Part shown: positions 1-10,744 of the stretch, piece after piece
Numbering within the stretch: the first letter of the stretch is position 1
Layout of the letters: each line of letters begins with the position of its first letter
Assembly: GCF_033118175.1 (NCBI RefSeq)
Contig: NC_083692.1
Location: 16,130,001-16,194,000, forward strand
Direction of reading: 5' to 3'
From: Dama dama
Taxonomy: Eukaryota > Chordata > Mammalia > Artiodactyla > Cervidae
Length of the DNA stretch: 64,000 nt
The notes under the pieces: model-generated
What the model was told of the DNA's origin: nothing
Databases searched by the model: none
Seen by the model: the letters and a program-made list of their open reading frames with translations, nothing else
Position numbers and translations under genes: made by a program

Positions 1-520
1 GCGGCCTCACTAGAGGTGCGGGGAGCGTGTGTGGGTGGGTGGGAAGGGTTAATCTGCCGGCCAGCCAGCACAGGGGTCACTCTGATGTGTAGAGAAGTTG
101 AGCATCCCAGTCCCCCAGAGCTGGTCTGCTAATTACATTTGCAATTATAAACACTGCAACCTCCCTGCGCAGGGACCTGGCCACACCAGCGGATGGGACA
201 ACCAGGATGTGAGCCCGCCACAGGCCACCCCAGCCACACCGGGGGACACCGGGGCCAGCAGAAGCCCATGGGGCCCGTGGACCCCTCCTCCGAGGAGTGA
301 CCAGGCATACGACGGTTCCCCGGAGGTCCAAGGCTGCTGGGCCTGAGAAAGGGGACGGTCACCAGAGAGGAAGTCCAATCAGAGGTCACCAGCACTCGGA
401 CCTTCGGTTTATCCCTAGAAGTCAGCAACTGGCCTCAAGGGCAGGAGATGAGCTCAGATTTGTCTGCTCCCAGCCCATTCTCAAGCTGAGCCCTTCGGGG
501 CTTCCTGGCCTGGTCTGTGG

Positions 521-532
521 ACCCTCTGCTGG
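521..532 (-). promoter_or_regulatory. CTCF-like motif
   Basis: ACCCTCTGCTGG matches the reverse CTCF core (GCCMYCTRSTGG) with one mismatch at the first base and continues into GCGCC. It lies in ESRRB intron 1. Motif only; occupancy is unknown. Confidence 0.35.
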
Positions 533-1734
533 CGCCCCACACATCCTCTGGTGGAGGACATTGGAGGCTCAGCACTCAAGCTGTGCATTCCCCAGGGGAC
601 TCTTCGGCCAAAAGCCACCCAGCTTCAAGCCAGAAGCTCCCAGTAAAGCTGGGAGGAGTCCTGACGAATTTTGGGCAGACCTCCTGGTCAAGCTGGAAGA
701 CAGACAGAGCTGAACGATGGCCGGTAGGTGTGAAAAGGCACCAGCCTGGGGTGTTCAGGGTGTGGGCTGGACTTTACTTTGAAGGAGTGGATTAGGCTCC
801 GCATCTCTGCTGTTCTGTCCTCTTAAATGAGAACCACAAAAAAATCATATTGAGAAAACCACCTAAAGCGTCTGGAAGACACATTCTAGGGAAGGGCGCT
901 GCAGAACCTGGTCAAAAGCATCTCGGCTCTTGTCTAAATGTCTGACTGAACTTGCTTTCCTTTTGAATCCTGCTCCCTCACACAGCCAGCTCCATCGCCC
1001 ACCCCCATGCAAACACGCTGGCAATGTCTCTCCTCCCCACACCTTCCTTTGGGCTGCCAGGCTTGTACAGACCTTCCCAGTCGCTGTGCTCAAAAGAAGC
1101 TGGGCATTTTGTAGAGGACTGAGGAAGGGGCTTAAAACAAAAAAGAAAAGAAAACATTTGGCAATATGTCCCATTATCAGGAACACGAATCAAGCAGACA
1201 GTCACAAGGGCCCCCTGGGCTAGAGCCGGGACACTCGGAGAAGGCAGGGTTGTGACATGCAATCTCTGTCACAGCCACTTCCCTCACAGAGCTTTCCCCG
1301 AAAGTCCCCTCTGTCTCTCCTCTCTCGGACTAAATGGAATATGTATTGATTCCTCCAAATCAATAGAATGAAAAGGTTCTTGTTTGGTGGGTCAGTCTGT
1401 TTCTTCATATATGTTTGTTTAAGAAACATCTTTTTCATATGTTCCAATTGTTGGTAAAAATCGAGGACTGTTTCTAAAATGGAGTTGCGGAAATGAGCTC
1501 CGAGAGGAAATTTCCAGTTGATGTCAAGATCTCACTCAGCTGGAAAGGGCCTGGCCCAGGACTGGGGCCCTCGCGGTGACCTCCTGTTCCCTGCTAAGCT
1601 TGTCGCCCTCAGGCCTGAACGAGCCCATCCTCTTCCACGGCAGCCCACACCTTCCAGAAGGGGGGAGCAGCCACAGAAAGGTTTATTTCCTAGAGCCCCT
1701 CCCTCAGAAAACCAAGATGAATGTCCTCCCGCTG

Positions 1735-2130
1735 ATTTATTCTTAAATGTACCATTAAAAATTAATTTCCCCCTTTGTTTTTCTCTGGGTCACTGATTCT
1801 GAATTACCATGTGGCATTTTTCCTACGTGTGAACCCACATATTTTACCTTCGGGACAGTTTGTTTTCTGCTTCTTTAACATCAGCAAAGTGGTCATCGGA
1901 TGGTGGGTGACAAAGCCCCCACAGCCCCCACCCCCGACTCCCCGGATTGTCTGCCCAGGGTCTCCATCGGGTCCGTCCCTGACGCATTTGTACACAGGCC
2001 CACACAAGCCAGCACGCTCACTCCGACTCTGGCTGATTATATATGTACATAAAATATTGATTAGAAATGCTAATGGAGTCACCTACAGGATCGGCTACAG
2101 GAAAAGGAAAATGAAGGAGAGAGAGGTATG
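1735..2130. promoter_or_regulatory. Candidate conserved intronic element
   Basis: Two AT-rich, repeat-free blocks (about 1735-1850 and 2020-2130) flank a GC-rich middle. They carry TTAAAAATTAATTT-type and ATTGATTAGAAATGCTAAT-type homeodomain-like cores. Conservation is inferred from the lack of repeats and the base composition, not measured. Confidence 0.3.
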
Positions 2131-2146
2131 AAGGTCCCAGTGTATC

Positions 2147-2168
2147 TGTGTGTGTGTGTGTGTGTGTG
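2147..2168 (+). repeat. (TG)11 microsatellite
   Basis: Eleven uninterrupted TG dinucleotides in ESRRB intron 1. Confidence 0.95.
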
Positions 2169-2481
2169 AGTGAATTTCTCACCTGGAAAGTGAAAATAAC
2201 ACTAAAATATTAAAGATCACTCTCGGTATACTAGCAGGTGAGAGGGAAGCCTGGGGAGTTCTTCCTCGCTGGACTGTGGTCCCTGCACCCTTGGGTTTTT
2301 TTTTTTATTCAAGTCCAGAAATGTCAACTAAGGCAAATAGGTAGAAACTATCCATACAGAGCACGCGAACCCACCTACTCTTGTATATGTTCCCAGAGAA
2401 ACCTCGGCACCAAAATGGATGGACTCATGCTACCGTCCTTCCAACAAACCAAAGAATGCATTCCTGTGTCTTGTCACTTTG

Positions 2482-2493
2482 CTGCCAGGGGGC
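2482..2493 (+). promoter_or_regulatory. CTCF-like motif
   Basis: CTGCCAGGGGGC matches the CTCF core CCASYAGRKGGC with one mismatch at position 2. It lies in intron 1, in the opposite orientation to the 521-532 motif. Confidence 0.35.
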
Positions 2494-2816
2494 CTCTAAC
2501 GCTACTTTTTGTGGAGCAGAGAAACACCGGGGGCGGGGGGCTGGTCAGAAGGCTGCCTCCCCCAACGGCAGCCTCCGACCTCAACAAGCTTGTCCTTGGC
2601 AATTTTGTACCCCAGTAACCATAGCAGAGGTACACCTTCTCCAGGAGGCACGCACCTGTGTGTGGGGGCCCGGCTCACTAATGCTTGGACTGCTGCCCAG
2701 CAGGTTTGGGACTCTGAGAAACAGCATCTCACTGGGATGCTTAGATCCTCTGTAGACGAAGCAGGCACCTTTCTGGCTTTTCCTGTGCCCCATGGAGGGA
2801 GAAGCTAATTCTTTGC

Positions 2817-2834
2817 AAAAAAAAAAAAAAAAAA
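2817..2834 (+). repeat. A18 homopolymer
   Basis: An 18-base A run with no recognisable retroposon body upstream. Confidence 0.9.
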
Positions 2835-5023
2835 CACCAAGAAGGCTAGGGAGTCCAAATCACTATCAGGCTTACTTTATAATTGATTTCCACTTCAAAC
2901 CCTTCCCAGACACCCAGGACCTCAGCTACCTCATTCCCCTTTGCCGCTTCCCTGACATTCCTTCTTTGCCCATATTTCTCCTCAAACTCAAGCCAGGGTT
3001 GCCGTCAACTCGATGAATTACCCAGCTGCTAAATCCCCCATCTCTCCTTGCTTTCCTGGTCAACATAATCAAAAGATGTACTTCCCCATATGAAATTTCA
3101 TATTTATTGACTGTGACTTGAGCCAGGGACAAATACATAGATATTTCAAGCTCAACTAAAGAAGTCACCTCTGGAGAGGGGAAAACTAAATAATTTAAAT
3201 ATCCAATATTTGTCTTACTTGGTAATTTTATGTAAGGAAATGCCCCACAAGCATCACACACAGTTCACAGTCTCACCTAACCGGGAGATTTCTTTGGGGG
3301 CTCCCCCTCCCTTACGGAGGGAGCACCACAGTGTGGAACAAACCCCACCCCAACTGCACCAGCCATACAAGCTGGGATGGGTATAACCTTTAAAGAGAAT
3401 TAAAAGCCACTTTTCACACTGATGGAAATGTGAATCCAAGATGCCCCTCATCTCCTAATCCAATCGCCTCTTCTGACACTCTGTTTCAATTCTGGCGGCA
3501 CCTAAAGGACCCTCTGCCCGGGGAAATCGCCAAACTGGAATCAAAAAGGTCAGCGTGGAGGCTGGACCGTGCGGTCCCTGCCCCCAGGAGACGCTGCTGT
3601 GGAGTCGCCTTCTCTCTCACGCGCGGTCCACCTGGGGTGGAGGTATTCTGTTCAGCGCGGGGCGTAATCACACCTACAGGGACCCCACGTTATCCAGAGT
3701 ATTGTTTTAGGGATGTCGCGGTTCCTGGGAGGAGGGGAACGAAACGAAAGGATGACCGAAGGAGAACTGACTTTGGTAGTTCAGCTTGCTTCGCGGGGTG
3801 GCGGGGCTGAAGAGGAGGAAGAATAGCAAGAAGTTTAAGCAGGTCCACGAGAATCTGGAGTTTTCATTGTAGTATTATCTGAAGCCTTCCGGGGGAACCA
3901 CACGGAGTGCGCCCACACCCAGACGCCCCGGACACCTGCCGGGAGCGCGGCGGCGCCGGGAGCGCCCGCGGGGAGCCCGGGACAGGTACCTGGGCAGGTG
4001 GGGCGACGATCGCGGAGGGCCCTGGCAGGAGAACGGCGGGTGGCCGGAGCAGGACCGCGCAAAGTCAAGGATGGTCGCGCGGGGCAGCGTTCCACCATTC
4101 TGGGAATCAGTTGTGCGCTTCCCCACTCTGCGCACTCGGCAAGCTGCCCGAGTCCCGCGACCTGCGGTTACCCGGTGTCTAGCACCGCAGCCCCCGCCGG
4201 CCACCCGCGGGCACGCGGCTCAGACGACCCCAAGTTCCAGGGAGGCGAGCGCAAAGCCGCCCCGGGGCACGGAAATCACCCGGCACGGCCTCGTCTAAAG
4301 CCGCGAACCAACTTTGCCTCCGCTGCAGCGTCCAGCCGATTGTCCCCACTCCTGGCGGGAGGCGGGCATCCCCTGGCGGGGCGCTCTGGGCACAGTCTAA
4401 CCTGGCCGCGCCGCCCGCACCCCTGAGGGCGGGTGGCTGGGGGACTTGGGTCCGCCGCGCCGCGTGCGCGCCCTCGGGGAGCAGCTCTGGGACCGCAGCG
4501 CGAGACCGCGCTCGCCGCCCACAGTTTGCAAATCTGCGCGGCACGTTCAATTTCGCCCCCTTGCCGGGACCGTTTCTGGTCCCCAGTATGAAAATAAACA
4601 TTAAAGTCAAAGGGCCCGCAGGGACGCTTTCCCGAGTGGGAACGGGACATCCTTGAGACATTCCCGCACCTGTTCTGGGCTCGCTCCTCCCCATTCCACA
4701 GAAACTCAAATATTTTCTCCCCGCGGGGGACGATCGGAGTGAAGGCGAAAAGCTCTGCTCTTACCTAAGAGTGAGGGTTTGTCAAAGGCGGGGGGGTGGG
4801 GGTGGTGAGGGAAAAGTTAGAGTCGGGTTCACCCCCAGAAGGAAACCCAGAAAAGTGTGCGGTTTTCCCCTTCCGACGTCCCCCCCAAGTGCCCTCACCT
4901 TCCCCCCACCCCCCAACCCCGGGGTCCCTGCCACTTCAAGAATGCCTGGAAGAAGAACTGCGACACTCAAGACAGAGCCGGCCGGACAGGCAGAAGGACA
5001 GACACAGACGGAGAAGCCGAGCA

Positions 5024-5029
5024 CCTACT
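5024..5029 (-). other. Tandem alternative splice donors of the ESRRB first exon
   Basis: The minus-strand sequence CCAGTAGGTGCTC holds two GT dinucleotides 4 bases apart. Using the first (intron starts at 5028) keeps the MDV reading frame open. Using the second (intron starts at 5024) adds GTAG to the exon and places an in-frame TAG right after Gln-17, so translation would have to start at the MSS codon of the next exon. Confidence 0.55.
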
Positions 5030-5078
5030 GGTTGTGGTAGCCGAGGGGGTCAGGGACGCAGAGTTCGGACACGTCCAT
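5029..5078 (-). CDS. ESRRB: ESRRB first coding exon (N-terminus, partial)
   Basis: Read on the minus strand, the ATG at 5078-5076 opens MDVSELCVPDPLGYHN followed by two bases (CA) of a split codon. From memory this is the N-terminus of the longer (mouse-type) form of estrogen-related receptor beta, an orphan nuclear receptor that binds TCAAGGTCA-type sites and supports pluripotency, placental and inner-ear programmes; one residue (V for I at position 8) differs from the mouse form I recall. The exon closes at CCA^GTAGGTG, a phase-2 junction that would restore Gln when joined to an exon starting with G. The zinc-finger and ligand-binding domains lie in exons off the left edge. The Kozak context is weak at -3 (C) and good at +4 (G). 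Reading past the donor gives Gln then TAG, so the frame needs splicing. The known shorter form starts at MSS in the next exon, so this start may be isoform-specific. Confidence 0.85.
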
Positions 5079-5095
5079 CAGTCCCGTTTTAGCAT
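5078..5095 (-). other. Short uORF overlapping the ESRRB start codon
   Basis: On the minus strand ATGCTAAAACGGGACTGA encodes five residues and stop. Its TGA shares one base with the ESRRB ATG (TGATG). The uORF start has G at -3, a better context than the ESRRB start. This layout would favour termination-reinitiation or leaky scanning if the transcript begins upstream of 5095. Confidence 0.6.
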
Positions 5096-5345
5096 TCCCA
5101 GTTGGTAGAGAAAAGGCGGCGGGGAGATCACGCGGAAGAGCGAGTGAAGGGCACCGGCGAGGCGCGAGTCCGGGCAGGGGCACGGTGAGCCGGCCGAGGC
5201 GGAGTGGGTGGATGGAAGCGCCGCGGCGGGGCGCGAGGGAGGCCGAGAGCGGTGCGCGCCCAGCCCAGCGCTCCCGCACTCGGGCACACACTCCCGTGCT
5301 GGCAGAGGGGATGCGAAGCGGCGGAGGCGGCTCGGGCACCAGAGA
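5079..5345 (-). other. ESRRB: Probable ESRRB 5' UTR
   Basis: This is GC-rich, CpG-dense sequence between the ESRRB ATG and the CCAAT-box region. I cannot place the transcription start; 5345 is only a guess from the drop in CpG density. The frame of the ESRRB start codon has no in-frame stop across this stretch, but I see no in-frame ATG in it either. Confidence 0.5.
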
Positions 5346-5560
5346 CTTGGAGCCCACTAACCCTACTGTAGCTTTAAGGCTCGGAGACTGATGTATGGTT
5401 TGGCTCCTATTGGCTATCTCTCAGGGGCTGGACTTAAAGTGACAGAATCGAGCTGGGGTGGGGGGAGGGGGGTGAGCCAGAGAGACTTCAATGGAACCAG
5501 GCGCTCGCGCGAGGTCCCCACCTCCGGAGGAGTAGGAGAACTGTGCTCTAGAGCCGCAAG
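5346..5560 (-). promoter_or_regulatory. Candidate ESRRB proximal promoter
   Basis: This region lies directly upstream of the first exon on the minus strand. It has a CCAAT box (ATTGG on the plus strand at 5409-5413) and a dense G tract at 5455-5472. I see no clear TATA box at a sensible distance, in keeping with a CpG-island promoter. Start-site data would be needed to fix the core promoter. Confidence 0.5.
5455..5472 (+). promoter_or_regulatory. G-quadruplex-type tract upstream of ESRRB
   Basis: G4-T-G6-A-G6 on the plus strand, the template strand for the minus-strand gene. The longer runs can be split to give four G3 tracts, about 110-130 bases upstream of the likely exon start. Confidence 0.5.
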
Positions 5561-5599
5561 GCCTGTCCTCTCGCCATTAAAGAAAAAAAAATTTTTTTC

Positions 5600-7240
5600 T
5601 CTTTTTTAGCCCAACTGGCTGGTGTGGCTGGGGACTTGAAAGGTGTGCCCTTTATATATCCTTTCCACCCCCAACCCCCAATCTGATCTTTTAACTGGCA
5701 GGTCTAGCAAACTCACCTCTCAGCTCTTTGGAAGGGGTATGTTTTTAAATTTAAAAACGAGACCCATTTCTCCTCCCGCCTATCAAAAAGAAGAGGCCAG
5801 CTCCTTAGAAATTCAGAACCTCACACCTGGTGTTTGGTGCACAAAAGTGCAAAGGGTCAGGCTCGTTGGTGAGCCCCAGCAAGAGAGGGACTGATTCCCT
5901 CCCCAGCTCTCATCACCTGGGCCAGTGGATTCTGAACAGCTCTCGTACGACTAGACGGCAGGGCTTGATTCTATAAAACACTCTCAAGATGTATACAGTG
6001 ATGTTCTCTTCATTGACAACCCTCAGAAACGTTCCCAGGACACAGACACAAGCAAATAAATTCCTGTCTGCTTAGAAAAACACAATTATGGTTAAAACAA
6101 CCAACTTACCAGCCACATCCACTTCAAGGCACAAGTAGACACTTCAACATACACACCTGAATCCCCAGCTACGAACATACCTGCATCCCTGTCTGCTGCT
6201 CTCTCCATGAACCCGAATATTACTGTACTAAAACCAGCTGTAAGTCGATCCCCAGTCCTTCTTCTGGGGCTTGTCGTCTTTTGAGATGTGCCAGCCACAG
6301 GGATAATAATCAATTTGATGGTTCAAATGAGTGTGGGGAGGAGATAGGTATAGAATTATTTAAAAGGGAGGGAAAAAAAGCCCTCAAGAGAGACCACCAC
6401 CTTATTCTCCTATATTCTACAAAAGACAATGAGCAGTAGGGGGGAAAACATCATTTTATCATCAGAATAAAGTCTAAATGGATTGTAACTGCAGTGTTCA
6501 AGCACTTCAGGAATAAAAGCAGGAGGCTTGTGAGAAACCCCAGGAGGGGCCGGACGCCCGGGAGGGGCTGGGGAATGGGCAGCAGGACGGCAGATGATAC
6601 TTGACTTGGATAAATGGAAGCTCGTGCAGGCTGGGAAACCGAGCTGAGGTTTTTCCTATGTGCTGAAGTGGAGGACCGCGTGGGATTCTCCAGGCTCGGG
6701 ATGCCGGCAGGTATCTCACAGAGAGATGGATGAAGATGTCGGCTCTGTCAGTAGAGCCCCCAGCAGCCCTGGATTTTTTTTTTTTTTTAATCACATAGGT
6801 ACTTGGTTACATTGGAAATGGAAAGAGGGTGCAGGGATCCAACCACCATGTGTTGCCAAGACCTCAAACTGGTTTCTCTGTCTCCTTTCTGGCCCCTGGA
6901 AATCCACTCGCTAAGCACTTAGCAGCCAGGAAGCACTTTGTAAAATGAACATCCAAAGTCCCCTTTGCAATTTGTTGCAGTTAGGAAAGAGACCCCAGTC
7001 CTTCCCCGTGGCCAACCAGCGTGCCCCAGATGACAAGCCCCTGTGTGTCTCCACACCCCGTCTCAGCCCATGAGATGGCCCCCTCAGGCTTTGTCCCTGC
7101 CACCCAGGATGCCCCAGCTTCCAGATCACATTGAAAGCTTCTGCTATTTGCCTTGCTTCAGGTAATTTATTAGTTTGCAATTATACATATATTGGTATGA
7201 CTAATACCACCCCCTGCACATGCATGCGTGCACACACACC
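5600..7240. other. Repeat-poor upstream DNA
   Basis: No gene or named repeat recognised. The stretch has a T15 run at 6774-6788 and moderate GC. It may hold proximal regulatory sequence of the minus-strand promoter. Confidence 0.4.
5741..5758. repeat. Perfect 18-bp palindrome
   Basis: GTTTTTAAATTTAAAAAC equals its own reverse complement. It lies about 660 bases upstream of the ESRRB ATG in AT-rich, repeat-free DNA. Confidence 0.85.
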
Positions 7241-7362
7241 ACTAGATTGTAAGCTCTATAAGGGTAGGGACCGTGTCTGGTTTTGTTCACTGAAGAATCC
7301 CCAGTGCTTACCAGTGCCTGGCACATGGCAGTTGCTTGATTAAAACCTTGTTGAATGAAATG
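7241..7362 (+). repeat. L2 LINE 3' end
   Basis: The L2 tail signature is clear: a 'GATTGTAAGCTC...AGGGACCGTGTC' block, then 'GCCTGGCACATGGCA' and a terminal TTGTTGAATGAAATG. Old and diverged. Confidence 0.75.
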
Positions 7363-7604
7363 TCAGACCATAGCAGTTTAGAGTGGGGCGGGGGCCGTCT
7401 GCTGTCGGGACAGGCTGGTTGCCCCACAGGGACTTAGCTCCTAACAGGTTGTATGAGATCCACTGGGCTTTTGCGGTGGGTGCGCCTTTTGTAAACTGGA
7501 GATAGAGCACACTCAGTGGAGCGTGAAAAGAAAGACAACTTCACAGCTTGGAGTGGATGCAAAGCCACTGGGTGCAAATGAGGGAAAGCAGAAAGTCTGT
7601 GTTG

Positions 7605-7817
7605 GTTCAAAACATATACACACTACTGTATATAAAATAGATAACTAATAAGTACCTACCGTATAGCAGAGGGAACTCTGCTCGATATTCTGTGATGGCC
7701 TATATGGGAATAGCATCTACACAAGAGTGGGTATTCTATAACTGATTCACTTGGCTATACAGCAGAAAAACACAACATTGTAAATCAATTATACTCCAAT
7801 AAAAATTAACATTAAAA
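7605..7817 (+). repeat. L1 LINE 3' UTR fragment
   Basis: The artiodactyl L1 3'-end signature is present: ACTGTATATAAAATAGATAA, GTATAGCAGAGGGAACTCTG and a terminal TATACTCCAATAAAAATTAA with polyadenylation signal. 5'-truncated. Confidence 0.8.
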
Positions 7818-8734
7818 AAGCTAGGCTCTTGCCCACCTAACTACTGTCTGCATCCAAGGCATGGGGACGCAGGTAACTAAGGGCCTTGCCCCTGGGCCCT
7901 AGCTGATTGTCCTCCAGGACGAGAAAGAGGTCCCTGAGATCCAGCCTTCTTTGGACGTCCTCCTCCTCCGCAGTGACTATCCAGCCCCATCACACACGGC
8001 CCTGGAGCAGAGTTCTTCCTCCCTTCCCTCCCTGGCAAATGTGCGCCTGCAGACTCCCCTGAAGGGGAGGAGAGGGCCCACTGGCACGGACACCCTGGGG
8101 ACCTGATCCAGCCCAGCAGGGCCAGGCTTCTCCTGTGGTTTCCCAGGCAAGTGTAGCCAGGACGCACACTCTTTGTGGGACCAGTTTCTCTCCTCCCCTC
8201 TGTCCCCAGCCAGCTCACGGGGTTCCTTCCCAAAGCGAAGGTGGGTTCCAGGCCTCTGGCTGGAGGGCGAGTGCAGAGCACACCTCGGCTCTGGACCCGA
8301 CCGTTTCGCATGGCCTGGCTGAAGCCATCTCTTCTCCAGAAAGCAAAGGTGGTACTAGGGGGCAGAGTGGGGGTGGGCAGAGTTCTTGGGCTCCCGCAAG
8401 CTTGAAAGTTATTCAACCCATCATCTTCTCAATCATTCCACTGCTCACCCGGAGCAGGTGCTATTTGTAGTCCACCTCCACCCCAGCACAAAGCTCTAAG
8501 CCACCTCTTTACTCTCCTCTATCCCCATATTGGCAGCCCTAGGTGGGCAAGTCAGCCCAAGGAGAATGGAACAAAAGGCATCGGACACAGGAATTGTGGA
8601 GGGTAGAAGGGGAACCGCAGCTGACATTGTTCTTGTGACAAACTCCTTTAAATAGACATTTCTTACATTCACAAGACCTTATGGCTGGGGCGGGTGGGAA
8701 TGGGGAGGGTTCAGGGAATCATTTAGAACCATCA
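7818..8734. other. Unique DNA, no feature recognised
   Basis: GC-moderate sequence without clear repeats. The longest minus-strand open frame (about 7877-8416) uses a non-ATG start and looks like low-complexity chance coding. Confidence 0.4.
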
Positions 8735-8870
8735 TCAGACTTTATAAATAAGGAAATTTTTAAGTGGCCCTGTATGGTGGAGTGACCTACCCAAGGTCAC
8801 ACAACAAAGCCCTGGCAAAGCATGGATTTCTACTTATTCTACTCCTAACTCTCTGTATGCAGGTCTCTTT
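8735..8870 (+). repeat. MIR SINE
   Basis: The MIR core 'CCAAGGTCACACAAC' is flanked by diverged MIR sequence. Confidence 0.6.
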
Positions 8871-8954
8871 GCTTTCCCTTCTCCCTCCTTCCCTAAGTTC
8901 AAGCTCTCTCCTAAGGACTATGAAGCCAAACTAGAACCATGCCCTTGGCAACAC

Positions 8955-8958
<4 letters not shown>

Positions 8959-8992
<34 letters not shown>
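8959..8992 (+). repeat. (CA)17 microsatellite
   Basis: Seventeen uninterrupted CA units; a likely polymorphic marker. Confidence 0.95.
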
Positions 8993-8993
<1 letters not shown>

Positions 8994-10744
8994 CACCTGG
9001 GAGATGGTGGGGACCCAGGCTTCTGTGTCCATCCCCTTAAGGGTGTGGACTCTTCCCCAAGTGGTTTCCTTGGGGCTGAGTTCCAGGAGGCAGATAAGTA
9101 GGAAAAGATTCCCAGACACTGTTCAGCCTGTTCTGTCCCCCAGACCTGTGTTCCCCTGGGTACAAAAAGCAGCCAGTGTCTCACAAATAGCTGAAGCCAG
9201 GTCCATACTAACCACCTGCTCTTTCCCATCCCAGTCTGGCTGAGTCCTAGAACGGGCTGTCTGAGTGCCTGTACCCGGATCTTGAGGACCGCTCAAGCTG
9301 CCTTGCCGTAATCTATGCAGCTGAACCCAGAGCATCACTCCTTGGCACAAGTGTGGTGAAGATCTCCGCCCTTGGAGTGTGTGTCCCTGTCTCGAGGCGC
9401 CTCCCCACCCTGCTCTGACACTGGTCTTTTCTGCCCAGGAAACAACAGCAGCAAGCAGTGTCTCGCAGACTCCTGAATCCCCTCCCTGCACTGGCTACTG
9501 TCCAGCCCAACCATGAGGAGGCTTTTCTCCTCTTTCAAGCCAAGCAACCCAGCAGGAGGACCTGATGGCCTCATCACAAAAGACAAGACCCAGCAGGAAT
9601 TTCTGGAGATCCTGCCACGTACTCCCTAAGCACAGTGAACGCGAGACACTAAAATTAGTTTATAGCATCCCTGTTCCTCGACCGCATCCACGTTCACTGC
9701 ACCAAGTTTCCAGGTGAGAATGATGCCTACAAGGCATGTAATTACTCCTTACCACCAGCCCAGGAAGGAGAGGGTGCCTCCGTGGAACTGTCTGAGTCAC
9801 AATCCAAGCCTGTTCCTGTTCCACCCCAGGGTAAGCACTGGGGGAGGTGAGCTGGGAAAGTGCATCCATTGATGGTCCCTGAGGACTAAGGTGGGCCCAG
9901 CCTGGACAGTGAGTCTGACCTGGGCATCTTTGGGGATCGTGCTGATCAAGTCAGGGCTCTGTGAACTCCCGGCCAGAGAAAATGTCCCCAACCATACACC
10001 CCTGTGGGCCCACTGTCTTCTCAAGGCTTGAATTGGGGGATGTGGAGTTATATCCCCCTGTGCTGGTCAGCAGACTGGCAGCCCACTGGCTGGCACTCAT
10101 CCCAAGGATCATAATGAACTGATAACGCTAATACAATGCGAGTTTGTGCTCCCATAATAGTCTCCTGCTGACAGATAAATGCTGCGGAAACATGATGGCT
10201 TTTCCTGAAGCTGTAAGGGGCTATTATTGGGGCAAGAAGGCTCGTGTCCTGTTGGCACAGCCGTCGTGACACCGAAGATGAAACGTGAAGGGGGCGACGT
10301 CTTGAGTGGATAAACGCTTGGGGTCCCTCCCACCACCGCTATCCACTTCCTTATCTGAAACCCCTACCAGGGGTCTTGGAGGAATAACTTCCAGATATTT
10401 CAAACCTCTGTGATTATTTTTTTTTTCTTTTTCTGAGTCTCAAGATTCCATTCTGACCAACACAGCTGAATGGCATATTGAAGTCCTCTGTGTGCCCAAA
10501 AGATTCCTCTCCTTGTGCAAGACGGTGACTGCAGTGAGCAGGCAGGAAGGTGAGCTCTGTCGCTCCATAGAAACAGAGATCTTTCCCCCTCCTCATCTCC
10601 AGGAGAATAGGAACACATCATGACTCTAAGAGCTTTGCCACCTGCCAAATTTTGGGAGGAAGAGAGAGGAACAGGAGGAGGAATACAAAGAGAGGAAGAA
10701 GGAGGAGGTAGAGAATGAGGACGAGGGTCAGTGGAGGAGAAGAA
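8993..10744. other. Unique DNA with a candidate conserved block
   Basis: No named repeat recognised. About 10085-10270 reads as repeat-free, AT-balanced sequence with regularly spaced GATAA, TAATAC and CATAATAG-type cores, a candidate noncoding element. A purine-rich tract starts near 10650. Confidence 0.35.

Larger units (their letters stand above)
1..5028 (-). other. ESRRB: ESRRB intron 1 (portion inside the window)
   Basis: This sequence follows the donor on the minus strand and runs off the left edge. It contains no recognisable SINE or LINE, unusual against the rest of the window. It has a (TG)11 run at 2147-2168, an A18 run at 2817-2834, AT-rich blocks near 1735-1850 and 2020-2130, and CTCF-like cores at 521-532 and 2482-2493. 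No second ESRRB exon is visible in it. Confidence 0.7.
3560..5560. other. CpG island over the ESRRB first exon
   Basis: CpG dinucleotides are frequent here (densest about 3900-4740 and 5100-5345) and scarce in the flanks. The island covers the first exon, the start of intron 1 and the proximal upstream region, as expected for a developmental regulator promoter. Edges were judged by eye. Confidence 0.8.

Noticed and set aside
4179..4709. 176-residue minus-strand open frame in the ESRRB CpG island
   Set aside because: Lies in the first intron beyond the donor and has no similarity I recognise; typical chance frame in GC-rich DNA.
5078..5287. 69-residue uORF upstream of ESRRB
   Set aside because: The 69-residue version needs a GTG start; only the last five residues follow a true ATG, so I report just the short uORF.
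8344..8370. CTCF-like TACTAGGGGGCAG
   Set aside because: Two mismatches in the invariant first CC positions; weaker than the three motifs reported.
7877..8416. 179-residue minus-strand open frame
   Set aside because: Starts at TTG, not ATG; low-complexity; no domain.
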